A stretch of DNA of 64,000 nt, from NCBI RefSeq assembly GCF_001649575.2, contig NC_051443.1, positions 15,618,670-15,682,669 on the forward strand, written 5' to 3'. Position numbers and translations under genes: made by a program. This document shows positions 25,195 through 38,187 of the stretch, piece by piece. Origin of the DNA: Kryptolebias marmoratus. Taxonomy: Eukaryota; Chordata; Actinopteri; Cyprinodontiformes; Rivulidae. Numbering within the stretch: position 1 is the stretch's first letter; every line of letters begins with the position of its first letter. The notes under the pieces are model-generated. The model was not told the origin of the DNA, did no database searches, and saw only the letters and a list, made by a program, of their open reading frames with translations.

Positions 25195-25891
25195 CTAGAA
25201 AAAGCCAAATGAGAAAGACAGGAAGAGGGACAAGATGGTCAAATCTATTTGGACATTTAATAAACTGGCTGTATATATGAACTGCAACAGGTTGAACTCT
25301 GAGATTCATTTTGCTGCCTTGAGCAAATTTGCTTATTGCAACCAGTCTATTCTGCATTATTGAATTTGGCTTTGAAATATGCCTGTCATGAACTGTGATC
25401 TGGGAATCGGCGTATGCAACATTAATGTCCTTTGAGAAGGTCACAATGGCAGTTTAAAAGATGTTAGTCCTGCCAGGATCAGGAGAGGGATGGTATTATG
25501 AAGCTTATCATGACCTCAATGCTCCACCTGGAGGGGACAAAAGATCCCAAATACAACCATGGCTTTACTCAGAGAAGAAAAGCAAAACAAGTCTAAAATG
25601 ACCTCCATTCTCTCTGAACGTTAAAAGTATTTTACTTCCATAACTTTCTGATAAAGTTTTATTCCCAACTTCATGCCATGCTATTTTTGGGTGAAATAGA
25701 TGTTCGAGAAAACTTAGTATTGGACCCAGTTGGCTTCATATCGTTCAATTTTACTGTTCTGCTCACTGGTGCCCAGAACTACTGGGCACCATAGAGTTTG
25801 CTGCAGTGAGTCAGTCAGTCAAACTAAACTAATAATGAGACTTAAGGGACTGTGGGATGAGAAAACAAGCCAAAACTTTTACAGAAATTGA

Positions 25892-25916
25892 TTTTTTTTT
25901 TTTTTTTTAAAAAAAA
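25892..25916. repeat. Poly-T / poly-A junction
   Basis: Seventeen T followed directly by eight A, a perfect homopolymer palindrome around the junction. Confidence 0.9.
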
Positions 25917-28582
25917 GGAATTCACAGGAAAAACTAGTCACTTCTCCATCCACTCTCTTATCTCCTCCCTGATGAGTTTCTCTGAAAATTGCTTTACTTT
26001 CTCCAAGCTCAAATGACCACACACATAGAAGCACCCCACTTCTTCACACCCACTTTCCAATAACACACGAATGTAGCACAGTCAAAGCCCAAAGTCCATC
26101 TTTTCCCTCTGCCACGAGCAGTCTATCCATATCACCTCCTTCCCAAACTGTTGGTTTGAAATGCTCCTTTAACCTCCTCCAGCTCACAGAGTCAACCTCA
26201 TGGAGCCCTGTGTGGGCAGATCATTACAAATTCATTTTGAGTGGGCAAGCGTCAAATCAAACCTGCAGAATTTTCTTTTAAATCAGACGAACGGTTGCAA
26301 TGATTCAAACAAGTCAGGCTGATTTAGGGGAAAAAAATTATACAGTGCACTTTTTTTCACTTGATCTAATAATGCTGCAGGGCTTTTTTTGGTTCAGATA
26401 TTTGTAATGAGCACATAATAGTGTCATGGTTCTAATACAATGTGGATTAACTAAGAATTCCAGGCATTTGTGTATTTTGGAAAGTTCAGAAACACTAATC
26501 TTGTGTATTAAACTCTGGACATTTGCCATCACTTAATTTTGAGTTTGGAAGCATTTTATTTTGGCTCTACATCTGGGTGCTTTCCTGCACAGAGCCAACA
26601 TGTGGTTGTGGTGCCTCGGTAAAAAATGGCTCACATTGAAACATCCAGAAACCAGAAGCACTGTAGATAGAGATAAGAGACGGGTTTAGACAGGGCTGTT
26701 AATTCTGAAGCATTAGGTTACATAAGATGCAGGTTAAAGTTGTTTAAAAAACATTAGTCATCAACTAGAGTATTGCTACAGGTTTATGTCAAAACTAAGA
26801 AGAAATATTAAAAAACATTTCTATATCTTTACTTTGGTCTTATCTGTCCAAAAGACAGTGTCAGAAATTCTTGTGATCTCTTCAAATGCAATTTTGCAAA
26901 CCCAAACTCTTCCGTCATTGTCTTTTAGAATACAAAAGGGACTTTCTCCAGGCAATCGTTTGAAACAAGTCATTTTTTAAGTCTGTTTCTAACATAATAA
27001 ACTTTAACATGATAACAGAGGTCTGTGGAGTCTAAGATGGAGTTTCTTTAAGGATTTGACATTCTTAACTATGTTAAACTTCCTGCAACACATATTCATG
27101 GAAGAATTAAAACTGTCCTAGATGTTTTGAAAATGGCCCTATAACCCTGATCAGCAATAATTGTTCCTCTGAAATCATCAATGATGTCTTTCATTTTTAG
27201 TATTGCGATAACCAGCACTTGGCTGCTATACCACTTTAAGTCTTATGAAAGCAGAAATGGCGTACTTTGTTTTTTGGGGGGCTTAGATGTGATTAAATAA
27301 ATGAGTTAAATGGCATTTTGTTGATTTGATCTTGTGTTTTCCTAATCTTAAAACCAAATCACCATGTCCTGACGTAATAAAAAAATTTAAAAATGAAACA
27401 GAGGTTCTTATTATTTTTTCTCTAATTGTAAAATGTCTGGTATTTGAAATATAAAAAACGCCCTCAGGCATTTAAAAAAAAAAAAACGTCAACTCTGCCC
27501 TTTTCATTCTGCCATGAGTCTTGTGAAAGGCCTCATTGTGCTGGACAAGCTAACTCATGATGATGAGCTGCAGTCACAAGATGCTCTGCTTTAACTGGAA
27601 ACAATGTTGACTCCTCTCAGGCAGCAATCATGATATTTCATAGACTATTTGCGTACTTTGGGAGCTTGAATTAGTTTCCCCCGCATGCCATTGCCCTGGT
27701 AGTACTCCACTTTAAACTTTTGACCTCAGCAAAAAGCCTTTTGACTTTAATTTAGGATCAACAAGAAATAAATCTTTAAACTAATATCCTCTGTCATTCA
27801 CTGCAGCTCATATAAACAGTGCATTACAACGTGTGTATCAAAACCAGAAATCATCTTATCCTGCTATTTCTTAGCGCGAGGCCTAAAGCAAAATCAGGAA
27901 TAACATCTATAATATCTGGGAAGTAAAGGATGATCTGGAATAAATATTTATAGAAATAATCTTAGTGTCATGGTGTGTGTGTTACATTACACACTGATTT
28001 GGACTTAGATGATGGTTTAACAGACCTACATAATAAGACAAGCAAAATATTTGAGTCCTCTGAAGAAATCTTTACCAAAAGAGGTTGTAAGAATAAGAAA
28101 AAGATACTAGTTCCATGGTTAAAGCTTTAAATAATCAAGCAGTGTGATCTTCAAGGGTGCTCCCTTTCGTTTTCTATATGTGACCTTCATGAATGTAGCA
28201 AAAAGGATTAGAGTATCTGGGTTGGGGACCTAATAATTATGTTTTCCTTCTTGCAGATGATGTGGGTTTTTTTTTTATCAGACTATCACCTCAAGCATAA
28301 GTAGGTGTAGATAGCATAAGTTGTTTGCAGCAAAACCTGAAGCAGGCAGGCGTACTCCAACCCCAGCTCTATTTAATTTTTCTGGTTGCCTTATCATCCA
28401 AGAAAAGGATTATTTTCAGATAAGTAACATGGTTTCCTTCGCACACCAAGCCTGCGTTTTTCAAATGCACTGTTTTGAATTTTCGTCTCGCAAAAACTGC
28501 ACCCAGAGTTGCTTACTGTGTCCAAAGTGATTTGCTATTCTGGCCACTGAATATTTTAATTACGAGAGCTTGACTAACTGAT

Positions 28583-28667
28583 TAACCTCCAGAGACCCGA
28601 GCTTTTGTTTGGTGTGCATTCTTTTCAACGCAACATCCTCATATGAGGACGCAGGGTGTCAGGAGGT
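28583..28667. mobile_element. Short MITE-like palindromic element
   Basis: Begins taacctccagagacccgag and ends gcagggtgtcaggaggtcg, giving terminal inverted repeats (ACCTCCxGAxACCC). The palindrome TCCTCATATGAGGA lies at 28636-28649. The terminal motif (CTCCTnGGACCtgg type) is shared with the 22.2-kb element. Confidence 0.45.
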
Positions 28668-30486
28668 CGAAAACACTGCTAAATTTTACACATCACAGAT
28701 GTATTACTGGGTGTTAATGGTGCAGTTATAGTATCTGGTGGTAACACTAGAACCACCATTAAAAATAGGCCACCAGTTTCTATGATTCATTTCACCCCAT
28801 GATTAAACTTTTAATCTTTTTATTGGCGTGGCACAAAATTCTTAAAAAAATAAATTTGTCTAATTTAATTTTGTTAATTTTGAGCAGTCAACTAAACAAA
28901 TTCAACTGATGCAAAAACTAACAAAAATAAGGCAAACAGAAGCTTTGAAATGGATAGATATTTCATTGGCATAAAGTGACAGGTTTTGAAGAAGCACTAG
29001 TACTGGATTACTGTTAGGACTTGATGTGAAAATACCATCACCATAACAAATAAAGTCCCCTTTAGCAGGTAGTGTGAAAGACTCCGGTTCATCTCCTGAT
29101 ATGGTTTGGCCTTGGAGACTTCATTTCCCTGTGTGCCACCTTCGTCTTCTCTGTTTTACTTACACTCATCATCTGGTTCCAAACTGGTTCCATTCAGGCA
29201 CTGACTTCACCAAGCCGGACTGGGGTGAAGAAAAGTTCACGGTTTGGCCTGCTTCTTTCGAAACTAAATGATCCAAGCAAAATGGAATGTGATGCCTCAG
29301 GAGCAACACTGGGCTTTTAGGAGGACATGACAGCCCATCTCCTCCATTGTTCAGGTCTTGTCAGTTTCTATAACCAAAGTGGTCACTGAGCAGATGCTTG
29401 TGGATAAATGAACTGCCTCATGGAGATACAGACCTCTCCTATTCTACTTGTAATTCTTCCTTAACCTTCCTGCAATTCTGCTTTAATGGTTCAAAGTAGG
29501 GTTACAAACACGACTTCAAGGCTGGAAATGTGCTTTAATAAAAACAACCATGGAATTAAGTGAAAGTAAAACCTCTGCCTTTATTTGTTTCTTCCTTTCT
29601 TTTCCCTTTGTTTTGTGCTTCAAAGGATTCACATCATGAAATCAGTCACTATTTATTTAGATTTTTTTTTAGGGTTGTCATAGTTTCAACATGCTGATTT
29701 AGCAACTGGAACATCTGAAAATGTCATGAGACATTCTTATCTTGCCATCATGTGGGATTCAGCCTCAAGCAGCTCTCAGTTGAAGTTATGGTTTGAGACA
29801 CAATGGAGTCACCTGTCCTGTCACATACACGTGTTCCTTCTCACATTCCCTGCAGAGTGCACAAACAAGCAAACACAAACAAATTGGATCAGGCTCATAT
29901 AAACTCCATTTAAACACCATGTTCTCATTTTTTTTTTATGCACGGATATAAACAAACACCAAATTAACTAACTTCAAAATGTTTTCCTAATTTGGAAATT
30001 CACCTCTTTGACTCTTTAACAACGTGCACTCAGCGGGTTTGCTTAAAAACCATAAACGAGCAGAAGCAAGCAAATGTGCAAAATGAGCCACGTGGGGTGT
30101 GCCAGAGCTTTCGCTTCTGTGCCTCGCTGTTATGCTCGTGAGTATGCGCATGTACAATATGCATGTTCTCAAATGCATCTCAGAGTCACCAGTGATTCAC
30201 GAGAGGAGAATTTTCTTTGCCATTGCCTCAATTAGGCAAGGAAACAAAACCAGTGCTAAAAAAGCAGAGAGAGGGAGATGCAGGGTGAGAGATTGAATAG
30301 ATGAAGGTGACAAAGTGGATAAGACAAGTAGAAGGGAGGAGGGAAGTCAGTGAATGGTACTGACACAGAAATGAGATGAGTGAGATGGGAGAGAGGAAGG
30401 GAAAGGAGAGCAGAGGAGAGGTTTGGGAATATATTATAATTATAAGCACACGTGAAAAAAAAAATCAGTGTTCATGTGTCTACTAC

Positions 30487-30720
30487 CAAAATATCTCATG
30501 AACCTACTATAAGAATTTCAGGAAACTTCCAAAAAAAAAGTAATCATTATATGTGCATTCACGACTGATTACCTTTTGGAGTCTGCCCAATTCAAGATGA
30601 CCGCTACAGCCAGCTGACCTTAAAAAACACACAACAGCTACAACAACTTTACAGACACTGACCTAAACGACAGTGTTGCAGCAGCTGGGAGTCATGCTCA
30701 ATACATATTCTGACAGCTAC
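30487..30720 (+). repeat. Dispersed repeat family A, tandem copy 1
   Basis: Shares atctcatgaacc, aggaaacttcc, ttttggagtctgcccaattc, aagatgaccgctacagccag and gctgggagtcatgctca with the family. It is followed directly by a second copy in the same orientation. Confidence 0.65.
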
Positions 30721-30767
30721 CAAATTGTGAAAGATTTTTGTTTCAAATTTTGTTATTAACTATTTTG

Positions 30768-31010
30768 AGACAACTCTGTCTGTTAGCAAAATATCACGTG
30801 AACAAGTGGACGGAAATTAATGAAACTGTCAGAAAGAAATGGTTGGCTGTACATCTACAACTGATTAACTTTTGGAGTCAGCTCAATTTAAGATGGCCAC
30901 AAAAGCTAAATGGCATTAACCAACACAAAAATGGATATAACTTAGTCAATTTTACAGATATTTAGCTCAAATTTGATGTGGTAGTAGTTCAGAGTGGTTC
31001 ATGACACATA
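30768..31010 (+). repeat. Dispersed repeat family A, tandem copy 2
   Basis: Contains gttagcaaaatatcacgtga, ttttggagtcagctcaattt, aagatggccacaaaagct, acacaaaaatggatataact and tttacagatatttagctc, the full block order of the family. Confidence 0.75.
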
Positions 31011-31918
31011 CTACTGTGTGACTGTGACATCTCACAATATTGCATGAGATTGTGTATGTTATTTTCAAGGTTTGACTAATAACTATAGCTCGATTATTTT
31101 ATGAACATCATCTGATCTTAGTCCAAAACTCTGGCATAAAAGGCAGTGGGCTGTATGCATTCGTCCAAGAAATGCTAGCTTTTTAATATGTATTAGTTTT
31201 TTATCATTACACTAACTTCACACATTCCTACACAGAAAATTACAGTTTTTTATAGCAGCTAGCTGGTCTTATTAGCATAATTTAAGAGTCTATGCATAGG
31301 CAGATGTGGGTGATTTATTTTCAAAGCATGAGTTGATTCAGTTCTGTTTTTTCATGGATCAAAATCAGTTCAGGACTAAAATAAATAAATAAATAATAAA
31401 AAAAATAGGTGAGAAAAAAAAAGATTAACTAAAAACAACAATAACAAAAAATAAACTTTGGGGAACATTGTTTAAGGATCTGAAGTTGAAGAAAAAGTAA
31501 TTAAAACTCTAGCTTCTACGTAAATCTGTCTTGTCCATTGCTGCTGAAAAGAAATACCAGAACAGGGTTATTTTTAAAGCCAAACGGACCACGGAGGACA
31601 AATAGCCTTGACATTATTTCTTGCATTCTGTCACCCAGGGATAATCACGTGACCTCATGTGTCCCATTGTTACCATGGCAACAAGAGACCCATCCCAGGG
31701 GAGCAGCTGTGGTGTGCGTTCTCCAAAAGCTAAAGGTGGACCTATGAACTCTGTCATCCCAGTTTCCCCCTCAAACTCCTCTGCTTTTCATTTACAACGT
31801 CCCATCTTTCATCTTTACCTCCTTTCTTCTCCCCTTTTCTAAGTGAGACATTATAATAAAGAGTGTGCTTTATTCAACTAAGTCTAATGTTTGCAAGTGA
31901 TAGTCTAACGTATCCAAC

Positions 31919-31993
31919 ACTATTTATTTATTTAACCTTTATTTAAACAAGTTGTTCCATTGAGATCCAAGTACTCATTTAAAAGAGAGACCT
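31919..31993 (+). repeat. Interspersed repeat fragment (tttatttaacc...gagagacctg)
   Basis: tttatttatttaacctttat, then ttccattgagatcc and aaaagagagacctg match a short motif frequent in fish genomes. No coding capacity. Confidence 0.4.
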
Positions 31994-34900
31994 GTTTTGA
32001 TGTTATGCTATGTTTGCTAAATTCATCCCTACAGCCATAAATTATCTCAATTAGAAGTGCTGTGAAAAATATTGCACACTTACACATGAGAGGACATCAT
32101 TTCTTTTCCACTTTTCCCCTCCCTCCCTGTCAATATCTCCACTCTCAGTTTAGCCGGATGGCTAAGTGATGTACAAGCACCTCCAAATAAACAGCCTGCG
32201 ACTCGCGTTTACTCTGCTCAATACCTTTCTTTACTCAATGAGTGATCTCATTGATTTCCTCAAAGGATGTGTAAGGTTAGATAAGTTTAGAGGACACATC
32301 CTGTTTACATAAACACAAAACAAGCATGGTGATAAAAAAAAAGGAGATAGAACAAAGTTAATCTAATTTGCTTCAGTTTCATGCCTTCATTGAGCCCCAG
32401 CAATGAGCACTTTTTCAGCTTATAAAATAAGAATAATTAGTGGGGATGTGGAATGAGTGTTCCACTTTTCTTTTTTTTTTTTAACTTTGTGTGTGAATCA
32501 CGCTCTGTCAGTGATGCACCTTCTGTATTTTTAAACGGAGACACTCAATCCTTACTGAGTCACCAAAAGTAAATATAGCATGATTTTGCAGCACTATAAA
32601 TAAATTTTAATTTGATCTATTTGGTATCTTTACAGAAGTGAGGAAACACACTGATGCAGATTGGGAGAAGTTTGCATAACTCTTTCTTCTTTCTTTTCTG
32701 GTTAAAAAGGGTTATTTAAAACACAAATTACATGCTGTTTGTGCCCTTAAGGGATTTCTTTAAGAGGGTATTCTCGTTACCTCAAATCAAGTTTTTCACC
32801 ATTGTTTATTTTTGTTACCTGCCTATAATAAGCGTTACTCAGAACCCTGATGAGGACGGTTAACATTTGTTAAATTGACCTAGATTTGTTGAAACTAGAA
32901 ATAAGCATACTGGCAGGACATGACCATTAAAAGCCACATATCCATCCTTTTGTATAGTAGAATAATAATAACACACCCAAAAGGTTTGTCTGCACTGATG
33001 GCTTCCTGTTCAAAATGTCACTCTTATTTTTCCTATCAACACTATCCTTTATTAGGCTATTTTCCAAGAAAATCTCCTTTTGATTGGCAGCTGCTTTTAA
33101 ACGTGTTCACCTCCCAACTCTCATGCATCAGGCCAGGTAATTCCAACATGATGTAACCTTACTGCAAGTGAGCTACTATTGCAACTCTTAATTCTGTGAG
33201 TTAAACCTGACGTTACCTGGCTATTTCACAACCCTGAGCTGTCCTCCACACAAGGGGGTAAAATAATTAAAACAAAATTATGTAACCTTTACAGCTACTC
33301 ACCGCTAAATAATACTAACTCTGACGGATAGGTTATACACTACGTGGTTTTAAATACTTCTTTTACATGCATTACCTACAAATGTTGCCTGTAACTCCAC
33401 CACATAGGAATTTAATACATCTCAAAAGAGAACAATTAAAATACATTTTAGAAGATAAGTAATAAGAGAGATAGGGATGGGGATTGACTGACTGCAGGGC
33501 ACCTGTTCAGAGGATAAACACACCCTTCTAGTGTCCCATAAACATTTAGCAAGAAAATATTGAAATGAAAAATCAGTGCGGAGTACTTGGAAGCTTCTTT
33601 CAGTGGAAAATTGTCATAAGCAGCTCCTTGGGGATGTGATGCTGCTGTTATCTCCCTCAAGAGTGATAGCTAACTTGTTTGTGAACATAATTTTCCACTA
33701 AATATAGTCATACATGCAAGTTGTTTATTTGCCTTAAGTGAAATCATATGTTCCAATCCACGTCACCGGCTGTTACATAAACTCCCACAAACAACTTATT
33801 TGCCACATTCCTCCAATCACATGTTGTGTCTGACATGGAGGAGGTTTGCATTCGCCTGATGCAGTATCTGATATGATAACAAACCAGATGTTAGATGCTG
33901 ATTGCTAGACATTATGCTTGTGGTCCTTCAGGCGTGCATGTCTGCAGTAGCTAAATATATATTAAGCCTGATTTGACATCACGAGCAATCTTGGACCCAA
34001 GATTTAAGGGCCATTATCGCTTTGTGTAACACCAAAACCTTTTTAAACAGCCTGACCATATAGATGATCAATCTCTAAATGGCCTTATTATATGCACCGC
34101 AATGCGCCAGCCTCTTTTTGGCCTCGATTTCACTGAGACTAGTGAGAAGAAACGTTTATCGGGAAAAGTGATCAGACCCAAAGGGAAGAAGAAACCAGAG
34201 CTTGAAAAGGGGAGCAGGAGGAAGGAAGCAAGGGTAAAAAGTGTTCCAGATCCAAGAGGTGAGCACTGAAATATAGAAGTACATCTCACTAAAATCAGTC
34301 AGGAGAAAATTGGATTAAAATACTGGCTGACCTTGGGGAAACATTTCATGTTCAGTACAACTCCAGTAATTATACGGTCTTTGTGAAACAAGAGTTTGGA
34401 AATCAAGTTAACCTTGAAGATACTTCACCCAACAGTGGCCAACCACGTCAACAAATTTTAAGTTTGTCCTTTGTCCAGTGCCACAAAGAAACTCTTGTCA
34501 GTGAGTTTGACCTAGTCAACCACAGTATCTATCAATAGTCGTTTAGTTTAAATAAGGACTGAGTTAAGTAAAAGCAACGATTACAAGTGTGTTTGTATTT
34601 TAGTAATGATAATTAGAGATTTAGGAGTGGAGATAGAATTACTGAATTTGAATTCACTGAATGAAAAATGGTGCTAATTAATTTCAAATGTATTTAAAAA
34701 CCTCAACTAATGCATCACATTCTACCTTCTTTTTCTTTTCTGGTTTCGAACTGAGAGCATCAACAAAATATTTACTGTCTGTAAAGCATTATCTTCAGTG
34801 ATGCTTCTGCATCTGTAAAAAGATTTAGCATAAGTAAATAAAGGTTTGACCTCTGAGACAGACTTTTATCAGAAGTAGGCTTGCCTAATGCCTTTAAATC

Positions 34901-36454
34901 AAATGTATTTACAAAGTTTACTGAATGCAATACGTGCACATCATCTGGGGAATCAAGTCCAGACAATGTTGGATGTTATTTTGCAGCCTTGTTTGCACAC
35001 GGCAGATAGTCTATGTCCGATGCACTGTCAACCTTAAAATATCCTGTTTGATAAAAGATAATGTGGCACCTGGGTAGAGCCTAGAAAGGACTTGACACAA
35101 TACAAACAACCTGCTTCTGTCACAGTCACTGGTTTATTGGTTGATAATAAATAGCCATGTCATTTGCTAATCCTGGAATATATCTGATGGCCTTGGAATT
35201 AAAAACAAATGTTTATCTTGTAATCTCTCGATTAAGACAATCTGTTGGCTTCTACATGACAAAAGATTCTTAGTTGGATGTTTGCATTTTTTTGGTGTGG
35301 GGTCAAATTCATATTTAAAAAATCTTTAACAAACATGATTAATAGCAATCTTTTACCCAACAAGATGTAATGAAAAAAAATCACCTGCTCCTCAGCAAGT
35401 CTTAAAATGAAATAAAACAATCTCTGATCACTAAAAACACATGACGTAATACATCATGTCAGTGTTAATAAGAATTTTGACTTACTCCTTGTCACTTCTG
35501 CTTATCGTAGTTTAATGACTGGTATTATTGTTTTGTAGCAGGACCCGATTTGGTCCAAGCTTCAGTTTATGGACAGATAGATGGATTTTTGTTTAATTGT
35601 AGAACACAGAATACCAGCATTAACTCAGTGATTGTGAGCAGCTCAGGTCCTATTTCTCCAAACCACATTTGCACCTCCACAACTGTTGGAGCTTGACAGT
35701 TGACGAAGGTGGCTACACTTACAAATAACTATCAAACACTTACGCTTAGCACAATCTGGCTGCTAATTAGGCTTTCAAGTTCTATTAAAAAAAACAAGAC
35801 TGTTCACACTGCTTCATCATTTCACTCCAGTTTTTGTTCAGTGAACGATACAGTTTATAATTTTATGCCTTGCTGCTCATCTAAGGTTCCCATTCCCTTT
35901 GAGACTTAGTAAGGACTGTTTTTTTTATTGTTCCTGATACATAAAAACTGAAATCCTAAATAGGACATACCTACTTTTTACCATGACTGTACCATTACTT
36001 GCTGTAACCTTTTCAGAGATATGAGTTGTGTTAACACTTGGATCAGATCTGCATTACATAGATTTGTATTAGCAGCTAGAATCCACTCACTGTCTACTCT
36101 CATTACAATTAGGCATCCTGTTATGGAAAACCAATAGGTTTCATCCTGTGAGCTAAAGCAGCTATTACACACTTTTACATAAGACTAGGCAGGAACCCAT
36201 CTCTATTCTTTGTATTAAGAAGCACACTGCAATGCCTGCAGATCGTTGCAGGAATTAAAGAAGCCAGGCACTGTTCGTGACAACCAGAGAGGGTGGAAAA
36301 GATGGGGTTGGTTTGCAAAGCCATTACTGATAGAAGCTGAAGGTTCAGAGAGAAAATGTCATTGACGTAACTTGCCCCATGACGCCAGACAGCTGAAGAC
36401 AGTGTGACCACTGAGGAGGACTGGAAAGGGCCTTCACAGAAACAAGGGAAGAGT

Positions 36455-36480
36455 TGTGTGTGTGTGTGTGTGAGTGTGTA
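36455..36480 (+). repeat. TG microsatellite
   Basis: Short TG run with a TGAG interruption. Confidence 0.85.
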
Positions 36481-37308
36481 CACTTGTGGAAGCATAAATC
36501 AGTTTAAACAGTCACATTGTGAGGACCTTTCACTTCCATGTGGCGACAAGAAGCATAAGCCGTTACATTTAAATACAAGCATGGGGTTAAAGAGCAGGCT
36601 TCGGCTGACGTTTGGCTACATCTCCAGGAAATGAATATAGTTCATGTCCTCTGCAGTAATGCTTGTGTGTTGTAGAGAAGTGTTTGTGGCATGTACGTAC
36701 ATCTGTCTTTTTGTTTTTTGTTTCTATCGTTCACTGGGTGTACTAAAGTGCCCGAGTGACAAACAATGAGGTGTAAAATGTGTGGCTCTGTTTCCAGGGT
36801 TATAACAAGCATCTCATTTGTTCAAGCCGGGACTGTAAAACCAGCTGATAAATAATATTCATGTTGTGTCTTTTGTATGCATGTGTGGACATCACAGGAT
36901 GGATGGTTGGTAATGTTTACAACTGCTCATGGACAAGGAAGAAAAGCGATTCTTTTTCTCTTTAGTGACACTCTAGATCTTGCTTAAAATGTCTAGATGT
37001 ATTGAAACTAACTGGAACACACATAAAAACATGTACTTAACATATTGATCATAATGCTGGCTGTCAACAGGCACCAACGCACATTACACACCCTGTATCT
37101 AATTCTCCCTTACTCGTTTTTTCCCTGTTAGAGGAGAATTACCCCACAATTCACCTAATGAGGAAAAGCAAAAAGCAATTTTCTCAGCGTGCTTCCTGTT
37201 GTTTTTCCCCTGTGGTCCCTCAGTTTGCCTCTTCTCTTGTTTGTATCACTTTCAGCTTGGCTCTAACATGGTTTAGAGCATGTGCATTTAATGGCTATCA
37301 TCTAACGT

Positions 37309-37332
37309 CCTCTCTCTCTCTCTCTCTCTCTC
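37309..37332 (+). repeat. CT microsatellite
   Basis: Uninterrupted CT run followed by cagactcc. It looks like a polypyrimidine-AG acceptor on the plus strand, but no exon could be recognised after it. Confidence 0.9.
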
Positions 37333-38142
37333 AGACTCCACGTTTTCACACTACAACTCTCCCAGTTTTGTGACAAACTAGGTAATGTCAGTGGCACACA
37401 GCCAAACCAAGTATCACTGCAATAAAATAACTAAATAAAGATCTTTTGGCTTAGAACACGGACAACCATTTAAGTTTATATCAAGGGAGGTGATATTAAA
37501 AAGACGGTGATAAAGCTGTCCGAGGACAGGTTGGAGTGACACTGGATGTGAATAAAAGCAAAAACAGCAAAGTCATAAAAGGAGAATTTATTAACCTACA
37601 ACAAACCAAAGAAAATAAAGTTAATTTATCAATTTTTAAAAAAGCACAACAATGGCATACACTCTTCATATGAGCCTGTCATAAAGATGCCCTGTGATAA
37701 ATGGGCTTTTATTGCTTTTTCCTATCTTTCCTCTCATCTCTTGGTCTTCTTTCTTTCCTCTGTCTATAATCAAACCACTCCTTGCCTCCAGCTTCACAAA
37801 AATCTAAGCAACTCAAAATAACTGCATGAGTTCTCTAAAATATTCTTCCTCCTCCATTAAATCTATTTGCATAAAATCACGCTTTTGATTACTCAGAAAA
37901 TAAAAAATGATGCCATGAACAGATACAATATCAAGCATTAGTGTAAAAACCCTACCTGGCAAGAAGAAGAAGTTATAGGTTATAATCCAGCAAAGAGAGA
38001 GAGAGGCAGTCCACACATCCCTATTAAAGTGGCCTACTTCCGCTGTCAAACTGGTGTGAGTGTTTGTGGCTGGCCAGCTGAGCTGGTGTGTGTGAGTCTG
38101 TCAGTGTGGGCTAGGCCAACTGAACTGTGCAGATCTTCGGAA

Positions 38143-38148
<6 letters not shown>

Positions 38149-38184
<36 letters not shown>
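38149..38184 (+). repeat. GA microsatellite
   Basis: GA run of about 18 units in a longer purine-rich stretch (38140-38310). Confidence 0.95.
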
Positions 38185-38187
<3 letters not shown>

